NCBI GenBank assembly: GCA_028015205.1
Contig: JAPWFG010000015.1
Span: 3,720,001-3,784,000, forward strand
Direction: 5' to 3'
Length of the DNA stretch: 64,000 nt
Origin: Mytilisepta virgata
Taxonomy: Eukaryota; Mollusca; Bivalvia; Mytilida; Mytilidae
This document shows, in pieces, positions 1 through 10,900 of this stretch. Under the pieces are notes generated by a model. The model had not been told where the DNA came from and searched no databases. It saw nothing but the letters and a program-made list of their open reading frames with translations. Position numbers and translations under genes: made by a program. Within the stretch, counting starts at the first letter, position 1. Each line of letters begins with the position of its first letter.

Positions 1-676
1 CCATATACATCCCACCAGCAGTTCCACTAAATAAAGGAGGATTCCAAAAACATTTATGATTTTTCACAAGACAACGGGCATTTCATGCCCTCGTGGAACA
101 GCTGTTTATATAAAATAGGACCCTATGGAAAAATCAGCCAAATTGACTGCTACACTTAACATGCCTAAGTTTTTGTCCTGCTTTTCAAAGCAGATTTATA
201 ATTTGTCTTTTGTTGTTATTATGTTTAGAGACTTGAATATTTCATAGAAAATCATATTAGAACCAAAATTGCAATGATATACCCTCAAATCACTGTCCAG
301 AAAATCGAGATCAACAGAAGCAAGTCCCATTTATATTGACATCATAAAAAGGGAAGTAACTCGTGAAAATAAAAAAAAAATAATACCGTGCTTGGTAAAT
401 TGTTTGCTTATATTTGAAAGCCGTTGGGGTAAGTAAGTAAGTAAAAAGATCTCATGAATGTCTGAAATAGAATGTTAATTTCAATAACATCTTTTGGAAG
501 GAGAAAGTTCAAACATTTATTTATATTTTGAAGGACACATGTATTGGCCAAATGTGATCCGTGATGATAGTAAATAAATATACATAAAAAAATAATAGAA
601 GTTTTAACATTTCAAGATCACTTGGCTTTATATAATGTCTTTGTCAGTGGTATTTCAAAATATATTTTTAATGCAG
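1..676. other. Upstream intron or flank of gene A
   Basis: No convincing coding exon is visible here. Around 115-175 the text resembles the inner part of the element at 27044-29025 (a phrase about 28930-28970 recurs with few changes), so a piece of that repeat family is probably present. A short AAGT microsatellite lies near 428-445. The stretch ends in a TTTAATGCAG acceptor for the exon that starts at 677. Promoter and 5' end of gene A are probably outside the window. Confidence 0.4.
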
Positions 677-809
677 ATGCCGAAAAGAAAAAGGAAAGCT
701 TTAACTGTAAGGAAGGGTACGAAATCCAAAAGACGGAAGAAGAGTGATACAACAGAAGAAGTATTATATGAAAGGGATGCAGAGAGGGAAAGTGGAACGG
801 ACCTATCAG
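677..809 (+). CDS. Gene A exon (first visible): basic Lys/Arg-rich segment
   Basis: An open 133-nt segment bounded by an AG acceptor (TGCAG, ends 676) and a GTAAAA donor at 810. It encodes about 44 residues beginning PKRKRK and containing KSKRRKKSD, then an acidic stretch ending SGTDLSG. The basic clusters look like nuclear-localisation or juxtamembrane sequence; nothing more can be said. It ends in phase 1 (one G), which joins in frame with the Ig exon at 1221 to give an Ala codon. The other two frames are closed by stops inside the segment. I chose this exon by splice signals and phase, not by a recognised domain, so it is less certain than the later exons. Any signal peptide or upstream exon would be before the window. 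Confidence 0.5.
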
Positions 810-1099
810 GTAAAACTCTTTTCCATTTTTAACTGTACGGAATACTTCACTCAATCTCTGTATATATGGAATTTTATACTCTTAATGGTTAACTGTGTAA
901 AAATCAGTCTAATGTTCCTGCAAAGTTGCTTGAGCATCCATTAAATCAGTTTTAATATTTCAATGCTTTTGTTTAACAATATTTGATCACACAGAAAACT
1001 TGGATCAAACACAGTAGTATTGATTTTATTTCAGTTTTATCATATAGTGTGTAATGCACTGTGCAATAAAATTGAGAAGAAATAAGATTTTTTTAGTCA

Positions 1100-1240
1100 A
1101 TGTTTCAACTTCATGTTACCATTTCTATATATATGTTTCTTTAAATTTACCTGATGTTCACATTGAAATGTTTCAACTTCATGTTACCATTTCTATATAT
1201 ATATGTTTCTTTAAATTTAGCTGATGTTCACATTGAAATG
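1100..1240 (+). repeat. Tandem duplication spanning the Ig-exon splice acceptor
   Basis: About 68 bp starting near 1100 (TTTCAACTTCATGTTACC...) is repeated from about 1168, carrying the end of the intron and the first bases of the Ig exon. The second copy keeps the acceptor TTTAG|CTGATG at 1220/1221. The first copy reads TTTAC|CTGATG, so its acceptor AG is changed to AC. Confidence 0.85.
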
Positions 1241-1532
1241 CAACAGATTGGCAAATTATCCATACTTGAAGGCAGTACAATCAAATTATCTGCAAATGTC
1301 ACGTACAACTCTACAAAACCAATCACTCTGCATTGGCAAAAGGTAGAGGACAATGTCGGAAAAGACTTACCTATTCACACAGCCAAATATTCTAGAAGCT
1401 CCTGTAATTTATCAGTTCCTGAACTTACAATAAATAATGCAGATAAAACAGATGATGGCAGTTATCGGCTAGAGATTAGAAGATTGGGTGAGGCTGTTCA
1501 GGGTTCAAAAATTGTTCTTGAAGTTTTACAAG
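1221..1532 (+). CDS. Gene A exon: Ig-like domain lacking the canonical disulfide
   Basis: Exon with acceptor TTTAG and donor GTAAAT, phase 1 at both ends, the classic symmetrical Ig-domain exon. It encodes about 104 residues (ADVHIEMQQ...KIVLEVLQG). Visible Ig hallmarks are the strand-B region EGSTIKLSANV, the strand-C core Trp in LHWQKV, and the strand-F signature ADKTDDGSYRLEI. The usual strand-B Cys is replaced by Ala (LSANV), and the strand-F Y-x-C position reads YRL, so the intradomain disulfide is missing. That fits an Ig fold in a reducing, cytosolic setting, in line with the HEPN, NTPase and ankyrin domains encoded downstream. The terminal G joins GT of exon 17404 to make Gly, so direct splicing over a 15.9-kb intron is possible, though extra exons of the same phase cannot be excluded. 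Confidence 0.75.
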
Positions 1533-2640
1533 GTAAATTTTATGATATTGTAAAAGCTCGTTTCTGATGCTTTTCAAACTGTGAATGGCAATATTCGATA
1601 AATAAGCAGTTGTTTTGTTAAATATATTTATCAGTTAAAGTTAAACGGCTTAGTGATTCATGTATTTATAAAAAAAAAATCTTCTAAAATGTATTTACCA
1701 GAAAATAACAAAAAAGAAAAAAAAAAACAAAACGAAACAAAACGAGTAATAACTGTAACAGTGCATTCAAAAAATTTGTTTTTCAGAGACTGAAATGGGG
1801 AATTGTTCTTATAAAGTTTATTCATACTTAATGGAGAGGTTACTTGAAAATCATGATATGGGTATATTTTGTGACCCAAGTTTTACAGTCATACAATGTC
1901 ACACTTGATCAACTTTTGCTTGTCGACATGCTGCATTGACAGAGATTTATCCCAATATTTCTGAGTCGTTTACGAGAACTGATTTTATTGTATGGCGTAA
2001 TAAAATGTATTCGGTTTCATTAAATAAAAATAATAATAAGACTTTTTACCTGCCGTGATAAAATGTATAATACATAACAATTTGATAACATAAGTATCAC
2101 AACATGACCAGAAGAACATATACACATCAAAAAATTGAAGCAGCTAAATGCGGACCTTAAAAATGTCATTAGCAGAATATTATGCACTTAACATCACTGG
2201 AGCCACCAGCTTAGATGTTGATAAGGGAAAAAACAGAGAGTGACGCATGGGCCATATATCAGTTAAAACATAACTACAAACATGAAACACAACATATTAT
2301 TAAATATAACATTTTTTTAGAGCAGGCATATCCTGACCTCCTAACACGATAAACTCGGTTTGAGTTTTTGTTGGTAAAAACTATTTACAAAGAGAGAATT
2401 TGGTCATAAAAGTAAAACACATATTCCAAATATGCAAGAGCAGGCAAATCCTGGCCTCTAGCCAAAACATTGGATATTTTAGTTTCAATTTACAAAAACT
2501 ACATGCAAGTCTAGATACAAAATAAAAATCTTGCATAACGACAAGAGAATGCAGATCATGACCTCATGTCTGTCATATCTGTATTTCAATAAAATTATCT
2601 AAGGGGAAGCAACTTTGACAAAACTTTTGTAATAAGCCTT
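1533..2640. other. Start of intron 2 of gene A, no gene seen
   Basis: AT-rich intronic sequence after the GTAAAT donor. I see no exon with a recognisable domain. From about 2100 onward the sequence probably belongs to the 3' side of the minus-strand tyrosine-recombinase element, but its exact end could not be placed. Confidence 0.4.
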
Positions 2641-2659
2641 ATATCTTAAAAGAAGAAAT

Positions 2660-3378
2660 CTGAATGTATCGCTGAACGGGATTCGAGTTCCGTCTGCCTA
2701 ATTTCTTTATATAAGTTTCTGAGAAACCCAAATTTGTCAAGTGGGTTGCTGCTCCAATCCGAAAACTATGACCTTTATATAAAGTAGGGTCCATACTAAT
2801 GAATAGAAGTATTTGTGACAGCTTTGATGTTATGAACTTGTGGGTAACAGGTCCACCCCAAGAAACTGAAACAGTGGCCCAGATAATGGCTTAAACACTT
2901 TTATATATTCAAATAAAGCCCGCACAGGGCAAAAATTAGGGTCATGTGTGTTTGCTTCACTTGAAATGGATACTGGTTGGTTATTTTTCATAGTTTTAAA
3001 ATGTCGCAACACAACTGTAAGGTTTCTTGGAGCTTTTGTCATGGAATCAAAGTCAGACAAAGTAACATCCTCTATTTGAGTCATTTAATGTTCGGACAAG
3101 AATTTCGCCAAGACAAAGAATTGCTGCAAAAGCAAGTAGAAAACTGCTTTTAATAAAATTCTTATAAAGTAATCTGCAATGCAAGTCTCTAAACATTGGA
3201 GAATTTGTTGTAAAATGTCTTTTGTTATTGGAAGGCGAGGGTCTGATGAATCGCAAAGATTGTCACACCCCTTGAGCATTTTACGAACCAGGAAAGAATT
3301 ACCAAAGTCATGAATATTCAGTATTTTGTGAATATAACTTAAAGTATCCGGACCATAAATGACCACGTGATTATTCAA
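2660..3378 (-). pseudogene. Tyrosine recombinase remnant of the DIRS/Ngaro-like element
   Basis: Three minus-strand fragments align in order. 3378-3085 covers the N-terminal core (IVYGPDTL-like start, then SSDPRLPITKDILQQIL). 3084-2830 contains TVVLRHFKTMKNN and CPVRALFEYI...GPLF, as in the middle of these recombinases. From 2794 down to about 2660 comes a box-II segment with GHSFRIGAATHL, giving H-x-x-R, and about 33 residues later QRYIQI with the candidate catalytic Tyr. The pieces lie in different frames, so the enzyme is not made. The box-II residues are seen directly; the family assignment follows from their spacing and the neighbouring RT. Confidence 0.7.
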
Positions 3379-3810
3379 AGGTTCCCGGATGTTCCATACA
3401 ATGCAATTGAAATGCCCTCGGTAATTATCGGCAAACTTCGGTAATTACAATATTACTAACTTATTTTTTAAGACTCTCCATACAAGCAACTAAGTGTGTT
3501 TCAACTTGAGAAATATATATATACAAAATCCCAGCTTTAAATTGTTTGGTTCAGCCATTCACGGTCAAAGAGAGAAACAATTTTCGATCATGATCTATTA
3601 TGGTCCGGATACCTTAAAGCAGAGACATGGGAAGTAAAGGAGGAAGGACTGTATGATTTACAGAATAAATGACCTACAAATTTACATATAATAATTGAAT
3701 TTAAAGGCAATCTTAATACAATGTTTCGGGAATAGCAAAATCAAACAGTAACTTCCAGCTATGACCATAACCTGTTCTGGTGGATTTGGATAAGGCGGAT
3801 TGTAATAATT

Positions 3811-4201
3811 TCAATGTTTGCTGTAAACCTTGGAATTGGACATATGTACTCCCCAAACTTCTAAAGCAAGGACAATGGGAAATAATTTCTTGACCCCCCC
3901 CCCCCCCCCCCCCATAACCAATACTACCTGCTGCATCTGTGTATAAATTGAAATGATCAGAGGAGAGCCATTTATCTGATAAAAAGACTGATTAAAGGAA
4001 TCAATGAAATGTTTCCATGCCAATATATCAGCTCTAGCTTCGCAAGTCAACTTCATATAATGAAATGGATTTGAAACATGCTTTGTTAAATCAATTAACC
4101 GTCTTAAAAATGCACGGCCTGGGAAAACTACTAGACAAGCAAAGTTGAGCAAGCCTATGAGAGATTGTAATTCACGCAACGTAACTTTCTTCTTCTTGTA
4201 A
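3811..4201 (-). pseudogene. RT connection/RNase H part of the DIRS/Ngaro-like element
   Basis: Minus-strand frame with YKKKKVTLRELQSLIGLLNFAC and PGRAFLRRLIDLT, phrases typical of the RT-RNase H junction of DIRS-type elements. A run of about 16 C (3895-3913 region; poly-Gly in the predicted frame) disrupts it. Its 5' side is cut at 4202 by the palindrome-ended element; the RT coding continues on the far side of that insertion at 6042. The ORF's first residues and the Arg-rich ORF at 4155-4385 come from the inserted element and are not part of this protein. Confidence 0.7.
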
Positions 4202-6041
4202 TTTTTATACGACCGCAAAATTTTTGCGGTCGTATATTGGTATGACGTTGGCGTCGTCGTCGTCGTCTGCGTCGTCGTCCGCGTCGTCGTCCGCGTCGTC
4301 GTCCGAAGATATTTGGTTTTCGCACTATAACTTTAGTATAAGTTAATAGAAATCTATGAAATTTAAACACAAGGTTTATGACCACAAAAGGAAGGTTGGG
4401 ATTGATTTTTAGAGTTTTGGTCCCAACAGTTTAGGAATTAGGGGCCAAAAGGGTCCAAAATTAAACTTTGTTTGATTTCATTGAAAATTGAACTATTGGG
4501 GTTCTTTGATATGCCGAATCTAACCGTGCATTTAGGATCTTAATTTTTGGTCCCGTTTTCAAATTGGTCTACATTAAGGTCCAAAGGGTCCAAAATTAAA
4601 CTTAGTTTGATTTTAACAAAAATTGAATTCTTTGGGTTCTTTGATATGCTGAATCTAAACATGTACTTAGTTTTTTTATTATGGGCCCAGTTTTCAAGTT
4701 GGTCCAAATCGGGGTCCAAAATTAAACTTTGTTTGATTTCATCGAAAATTGAACTATTGGGGTTCTTTGATATGCCGAATCTAACCGTGCATTTAGATTC
4801 TTAATTTTTGGTCCCGTTTTCAAATTGGTCTACATTAAGGTCCAAAGGGTCCAAAATTAAACTTAGTTTGATTTTAACAAAAATTGAATTCTTGGGGTTC
4901 TTTGATATGCTGAATCTAAACATGTACTTAGTTTTTTTATTATGGGCCGAGTTTTCAAGTTGGTCCAAATCAGGGTCCAAAATTAAAGCTAAAAAGGGGG
5001 TAAATTATTTATTTTTTTGGGGGGGGGGCAATTCTGCACAGCATATTGTATTACACAAAAGCAAAAAATTGAATATAAATTCAAATCATATGACCAATTC
5101 TAAGTTCTTTATTTCAGTTATTCTGTGTCAGAAACCTATTATGTGTCAAATATTTGAAGAAATTTTCAATTGCACAGTATTGCGCAATAGCAAGAAATTG
5201 ATATGTGTGCCCTGTTATCAAAACTTTATAATAAACAAATTCCATTGGAAATTTGCCAATATAAAATGTGCTGATGAAGCTTTTTTGTTTATCTTATCTA
5301 AACTGCTGTTATGGTTGCAAAGTATAAAGAAATGGGGGGGGGGGGGGGGTTGAAAACAAAATTTGGGGGGGTAAATGAGAAATTGGGGAGGGGGTAATTT
5401 TTTCTCATTTCATATTTCATAAATTAAAAAGAAAATTTCAAATTTTTTTTAGCAAAAAAAGGGAGGGGGGGGTTACAATAAATTTTATTGTTTTTTGTTT
5501 TTTTTTGGGAAGGGTGGGTCAATGTGCAACTTCATAGTGTATTGCACAAAAGCTAAAAAAAGGGGTAAATTATTAATTTTTTTTTTGGGGGGGGGGCAAT
5601 TCTCCACAGCATATTGTATTGCACAAGAAGCAAAAAATTGAATATAAATTCAAATCATATGACCAATTTTAAGTTCTTTGATTTCAGTTATTCTGTGTCA
5701 GAAACCTATTATGTGTCAAATATTTGAAGAAATTTTCAATTACACAGTATTGCGCAATAGCAAGAAATTGATATATGTGCCCAATTTTAAATTTTAAATT
5801 GGTTATTTCTGATTTATATATAAAAACAAATAATACTGATATGGTTTGAATAGGTAAATTAAAAATTTTTAAGTTCTTAGACAACATTCATTCTGTGTCA
5901 GAAACCTGTGCTGTGTCAAATATTTATTCACAATCCAAATTCAGTATTGTATCAAGCTTGAATGTTGTGTTCATAATTGCCCCAACTATTCAGGGTTCGA
6001 CATCTGCGGTCGTATCTAGCTGTGCCCAGCGGAGCATTTTA
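4202..6041 (+). mobile_element. Palindrome-ended non-autonomous element, copy 1 (1,840 bp)
   Basis: Begins TTTTTATACGACCGC, immediately forms a palindrome (ACGACCGCAAAA / TTTTGCGGTCGT, about 4209-4236), continues with GTC-rich simple sequence, then 261-bp tandem units (about 4450-4985), poly-G tracts, and ends TGCGGTCGTATCTAGCTG...GGAGCATTTTA. It has no credible protein gene. It splits the DIRS-like element between its RT and RNase H parts, and removing 4202-6041 rejoins the host frame. Two other copies in the window share both ends. I cannot assign it to a superfamily: a TIR element with displaced inverted repeats and a Helitron-like element are both possible. Confidence 0.8.
4450..4990 (+). 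repeat. 261-bp tandem repeat inside copy 1
   Basis: Two units starting near 4547 and 4808 (spacing 261 bp), each built from two related halves with the phrase GGTCCAAAATTAAACTT. Because 261 is a multiple of three, a frame stays open through them, giving near-identical 85-residue conceptual ORFs (…SKIKLSLILTKIEF…). No domain or codon signal supports translation. Confidence 0.85.
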
Positions 6042-7072
6042 TTGCTTAGAGCATTTCTGATTTTGATAATCATGATAATCTTATCATAAGGCAGTCTATA
6101 TTTTAGTTTTGCTGAATCCACTTCTATACCATATATAATAAGGACCTGGGTTGGGTAAATTGTTTTTTCATCTTTTACACAAGGAAAGAAATTGGTTCAA
6201 ATCCTGTAAGCATTTATTAGAATTTGGAGGACCAACAAATAGGAAGTCATCAAGAATATGGGACATCCCAGCTGCCTGATATTTTGATTCCATTATTCAT
6301 TGTAAAGCGGTAGAAAACATTTCAAAAACCCGACAGCTACTGCTGGCTCCCATTGGGAGACAACAGTCATAGTAAAAATAATTATTCCAATGAAACCAAG
6401 GAGATGGTAATTAGATGGGTGAACGGCAATAATTCTGAAAGCGTCCTCGATATAACACTTGCTTAATAAGCAGAATCTACCAAAGTGTTTCACCAATTTT
6501 ACAACTGAATCAATACTGTCGTACTGAACTGTTGACTTTTCTGGTGGTATAAGTGTGTTTACTGAGTTGCCCTTTGGAAAGGATAAGTCATGAATTAATC
6601 TTAATTTCCCCGTAATATTTTTTGGCACTAAACCTAATGACGAACATTTTAAATTGTGGAAAGGGGGGTTAAGGAAGGGACCTGAAATTCTTTTAAAAAG
6701 TGATTCCTTGGCTAATTTTTCATATACAATTTTAGGATTGTCCAAAGCTGATTTGTGATTTTTCGAGATACTGTGTGATTTGTTGCCCACTATTCCTAAT
6801 TTAAACCCATCTTTGAAACCCTCTATCAAACTGTTGTATAACTTAGCATTATAACCTTTCAGTTCAATAGATAAAACCTCATGATTGACTGGGCTTGGGA
6901 TGTGTTTGGTTTCTGATGGTTTTCTGACCATGTTGCATTGTGTGTGTTGCTTTGGGGCACTTAACTTGGGGGTGGGGTCCTCTACAAAGTTTGCAGATGT
7001 GTTGGAATTAACAATAATTCCTTGGACAACTTCGATGCTTGTAGATATGGCAGGTGCCATATCCAGTGGCAA
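6042..7072 (-). pseudogene. Reverse transcriptase remnant of the DIRS/Ngaro-like element
   Basis: The main frame (7072-6293) carries GPFLNPPFHNLKCSSLGLVPKN, KLRLIHDLSFPKGNSVNTLI, a TVQYDSIDSVV motif, and IEDAFRIIAVHP, where the first catalytic Asp lies. Past a frameshift, around 6270-6220, the minus strand reads SHILDDFLFVG, the Y-x-D-D catalytic box in its I-L-D-D form seen in this group. N-terminal to the RT lies a low-complexity linker. The coding is interrupted by at least one frameshift and then by the 4202-6041 insertion. This is a dead copy. Confidence 0.75.
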
Positions 7073-7470
7073 GAAAGGGTTGCATATTTCGTTGACCTGA
7101 GGGAGAGATTGATTTTGACTGTGAAATTTTTTATGATTACATGTACATGGCTTTACGGTGAATATCTTCTACTATGATCTGCCATGGTTGGCTGTTCTCT
7201 TTTCTAAGAGTACGAAACGTCTCATTCCCTCTTAGTTCAAAAATTTCTTTAACAATGCTCATGAATTTCAACATATGGGGAGTATCTTCAGGAAACTTTT
7301 TTATATAGAAATTGCCATATATATATGGAAAGCTTCAGACCAGTCAGTGAATGACCAGAATGATATATATTGTTTTGGTTTAGGGCCAGTCGGTCTATTC
7401 TGTAATGTTACAGTGCTTGGTGCCAGTGTAACGGACCAAGCATCGTTATCTACATTTTTCAACAGGGACC

Positions 7471-7909
7471 TTAAATCAATTCATCGGCCCAAATTTTTTC
7501 CCTAATCTTTTGGGATATATGGGCACCTAATGGTATACCTGCACTTAAGTCTGTTGCTGGTCTTTGGCCTATTGAAAAGGTATTTATACCCATAGCTGGT
7601 GGCTCCGTACCTAAGATATTGTTCACTAAAGAACTGATTTGACTGTTTAATGGCTGGTAATTAGAGTTGACCTGGTTAGCTCCATATGTACACGTTGATG
7701 TTGCTGAAGATGGCTGATGCGGCATTAATGAGGTCTGCAACAAATTAGTATTTGCATGGTGTTGTGTAGTAATACTCTGATCCTGATGAGGGACAGACTG
7801 TAACCTCTGTGTTGAAGTAGCATTAGGAATGTTATTCTCTTCTGGCTGTTGACTTGGATTATTTACAGATAATTTTGTTGTATTATTATTTCTCTGGCTA
7901 ATTTGGCAT
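7471..7909 (-). pseudogene. Gag-like ORF of the DIRS/Ngaro-like element, 3' part
   Basis: A Gln/Asn/Ser/Thr-rich open frame on the minus strand ending with SAGIPLGAHISQKIREKIWADELI, a phrase typical just before the RT of bivalve and cnidarian DIRS-type elements. The frame is open up to the LINE insertion at 7909/7910 and resumes on the other side at 11502. It has no enzymatic motif. The 'gag' role is inferred from position. Confidence 0.55.
7898..7909. repeat. Target-site duplication of the LINE, left copy
   Basis: CTAATTTGGCAT, identical to 11502-11513 on the other side of the LINE. Confidence 0.85.
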
Positions 7910-10900
7910 GACTTACTTGACTTAATCCGCTTCGTCCCATGGTGGACATAGGGCGACCACTGTAGCTTTCCACCTCCTCCTGTCTTTGGCTAGAGTTTTT
8001 ATTTCTCCCCAGGTCTTTCCAATCTTCTGGGCTTCTGCAGTTAAGTCTCGCCTCCATGTGTTCTTTGGCCTTCCTCGCTTTCTTTGGCCCTGAGGATTCC
8101 ATTCTAGTGCGTGACGTGTAACGTTGGTACTCTCCTTCCTCAAAATGTGTCCGATCCATTTCCATTTTCTAGCTGTGATGGTTGGTATGACTGGTTCTTG
8201 TTTAGTTCTTTGCCACAGGTTCTTGTTGCTAATTTTGTTTGGCCAGTGAATGCCAACGATGTTTCTTAGGCACCTGTTTATAAATACTTGAACTGTTTTG
8301 GTGGATGCAACAGTTGATCTCCATGTTTCCGACCCATAAAGAAGTACAGATTTGACATTTGAATTGAAAATTCTGATCTTTGTGAATGTTCGAAGTACTT
8401 TGCTCCTCCAGATGGGTTTGAGGATAGCAAATGCTTGTTGTGCTTTCTTTTTTCTTGCTGCTATATCCTCGTCAGTTCCACCTGTCGTACTGATGACACT
8501 TCCAAGATATGTAAATTGTGTTACATCTTCTATACCAGATCCTCTAAATATAGTTCTAGTTTCACTGTTGGCATTAATTCTCATCGATTTGGTCTTTGTT
8601 GGATTGATGTAAAGCCCGACCTTTTTTGCATTATCTTCTAGATTTGAAGCCTGATCTTGAGAGTCTTGATGGCGATGTGAGAGTTGGCAAATATCATCTG
8701 CAAAGTCCAGGTCTTCTAGACAGGATTGTAAGGTCCATTTGATGCCCTTGGGTTGACTATATGATGTTTTGCTGACCCAGTCTATGACCATCAGAAAAAG
8801 AAGGGGAGAGAGGAGACATCCTTGCCTGACGCCTGTTGTCACTGGAAAAGGATCTGTTAACGTCCCACCATGGATAACTTGACAAGTGAATCCTTCATAG
8901 AGCTGGCGAATTATGGATACAATCTTTTCTGGAATTCCATAGTGTCTGAGGATGTCCCATAGTACTTGATGGTCTATACTATCGAAGGCCTTCTCAAAAT
9001 CGATAAATGTCAGATAGAGTGGTGTCTGCCATTCTATGGTTTGTTCTATAATTATTCTTAAGGTGGCGATTTGGTCAGTACATGATCTTTCCTGTCTGAA
9101 TCCAGCTTGTTCGTCTCGCAGCACTTTATCTACCTCATTTTTCATTCTGTGTAGTATGATATGGCACAGTACTTTGCTAGGGATGGAAAGCAAAGTTATT
9201 CCTCTCCAGTTTCCGCATATAGCCCTGTCTCCTTTCTTTGGAAGCTTTACAAGAATGCCTTTGCTCCAATCCTCTGGAATTTGTTCTTCCTCCCATATTT
9301 TGTTTAACAGATGGTGGAACTTGTCTATCGAGATCACATCTAGTGCTTTAATGACTTCTGGAGGGATGTTGTCTATTCCGCTTGCTTTGCCATTTTTCAG
9401 ATGTTTGATTGCAGCAACAACTTCTGTTCTAGTTATTCGTCCGGTCTTTATCCTCAGATCTTGTCCATTCTCAATTGTTGGTGGGTCTGTAGGAGCAGGT
9501 CTATTTAGGACTTCTTTAAAGTGTTCTTGCCAACGTTTTAATTGTTCTTCTGGCTTAGTTAGCACGTTTCCATTTTTATCTTTTACAGGAGTGTCAGCAT
9601 TAGATGTTCTGCCGCTCAGTTGACGAGTGATATTATACAGGGTTTTGATGTCCCCTTTGTTGCATGCTTTTTCGGCTTCATCTGCAAGTTGTTCTACATG
9701 CTTTTTCTTGTCGTTCTTGCATCCCTTTTTTACTTCTTTATCCTTCTCATTGTATAACTCCTGTGCTAGTCTAGTTTGCTGTCTAGTGGTGGCATTTAGT
9801 AGATTCTCCTTACACTTCCTTCGTTCTTCAACCTTACTCCAGGTGTTATCTGACATCCAATTTTTCCGTTTGTGTTGGACGAATCCAAGTGTTTCTTGAC
9901 ATGTCTCTATTACTATTTGCTTTGTTCTTTCCCATGTTTGGTTGATGGTATCACCTTCTGTCTCTATGTCTTCTAAAGCAGCAGATCTATTTTGAAGTGA
10001 AAGTTGGAATGAATCTTTGACGGTTTGGTCTTTCAGTTTAGCTATATTAAACTTCTTACGTTTGCTTTCGATCTTTTTGATGGCAGACAACTTTAGATGG
10101 ATGTGTCCTTGTACAAGATAATGGTCTGATGATATATCTGCTCCTCTTTTTACTCTGACATCCTGCAAAGATGATCTCCATCGTTGGGAGATAGCGATGT
10201 GGTCGATCTGGTTTGCAGCATTTCCAGCTGGTGACATCCATGTAATCTTGTGGCAATTTTTATGAGGAAAAAGTGTCCCTCCTATAACTAGATTGTTAAC
10301 AGCACAGAAGTCTGCAAATAGCTCTCCATTTTCATTCATTTGTCCTACTCCATGTGGACCGATTTCTCGCTCTCTTCCGTCTCTGTCTGATCCAACTTTG
10401 GCGTTCAAATCGCCCATTAGTAATATAACATCTCTCTTGGGTATTTTATCTATGGTGGTCTGCAAGGAGTGATAGAAGTCCTCTTTGTCATCTTCATCAG
10501 CATCGTTTGTTGGTGAGTATACTTGGATGAAGGTGGTCTTTTGGAGCCTAGAGTTGAATCTGGCTGTAATAATTCTAGATGATATGGGATTCCACTCCAG
10601 TAGCGCTTTTTTCGAATTTTTCGTCATCAGAATTCCAACTCCTTTCTCATGTGGATGGTTTGGATTGGTGTTTCCAGAGTAAATAATTGTGTGACCAGAG
10701 TTGATATTTGTCATGCCTGATGTATTCCATCTCACTTCACTTAAACCTAGGACCTCAAGCTTGTATCTGTCCATTTCTTTAGCAACCTGTGCGCATTTTC
10801 CTGGTTGGTATAGAGTTCTTACATTCCAGGTGCCTATTTTGGTGGTATGTTTGGCTGAAAACAGCTCCGTCGGCTTTCGCGTCATCTGCTGTTTTCGGGT

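Noticed and set aside
4155..4385. Arg-rich ORF (RRGRRRGRRRRR) on the minus strand, and the related one at 13256-13534
   Set aside because: Produced by the GTCGTC simple sequence of the palindrome-ended element; no domain, and it spans the element/host junction.
4547..5353. ORFs MVPFSNWSTLRSKGSKIK… here and at 14017-14535
   Set aside because: Non-coding 261-bp tandem units that happen to stay open. No start context, no domain, and the same frame recurs only through the repeats.
8352..8641. Hydrophobic plus-strand ORFs considered as membrane proteins
   Set aside because: They lie antisense to conserved RT coding of the LINE.
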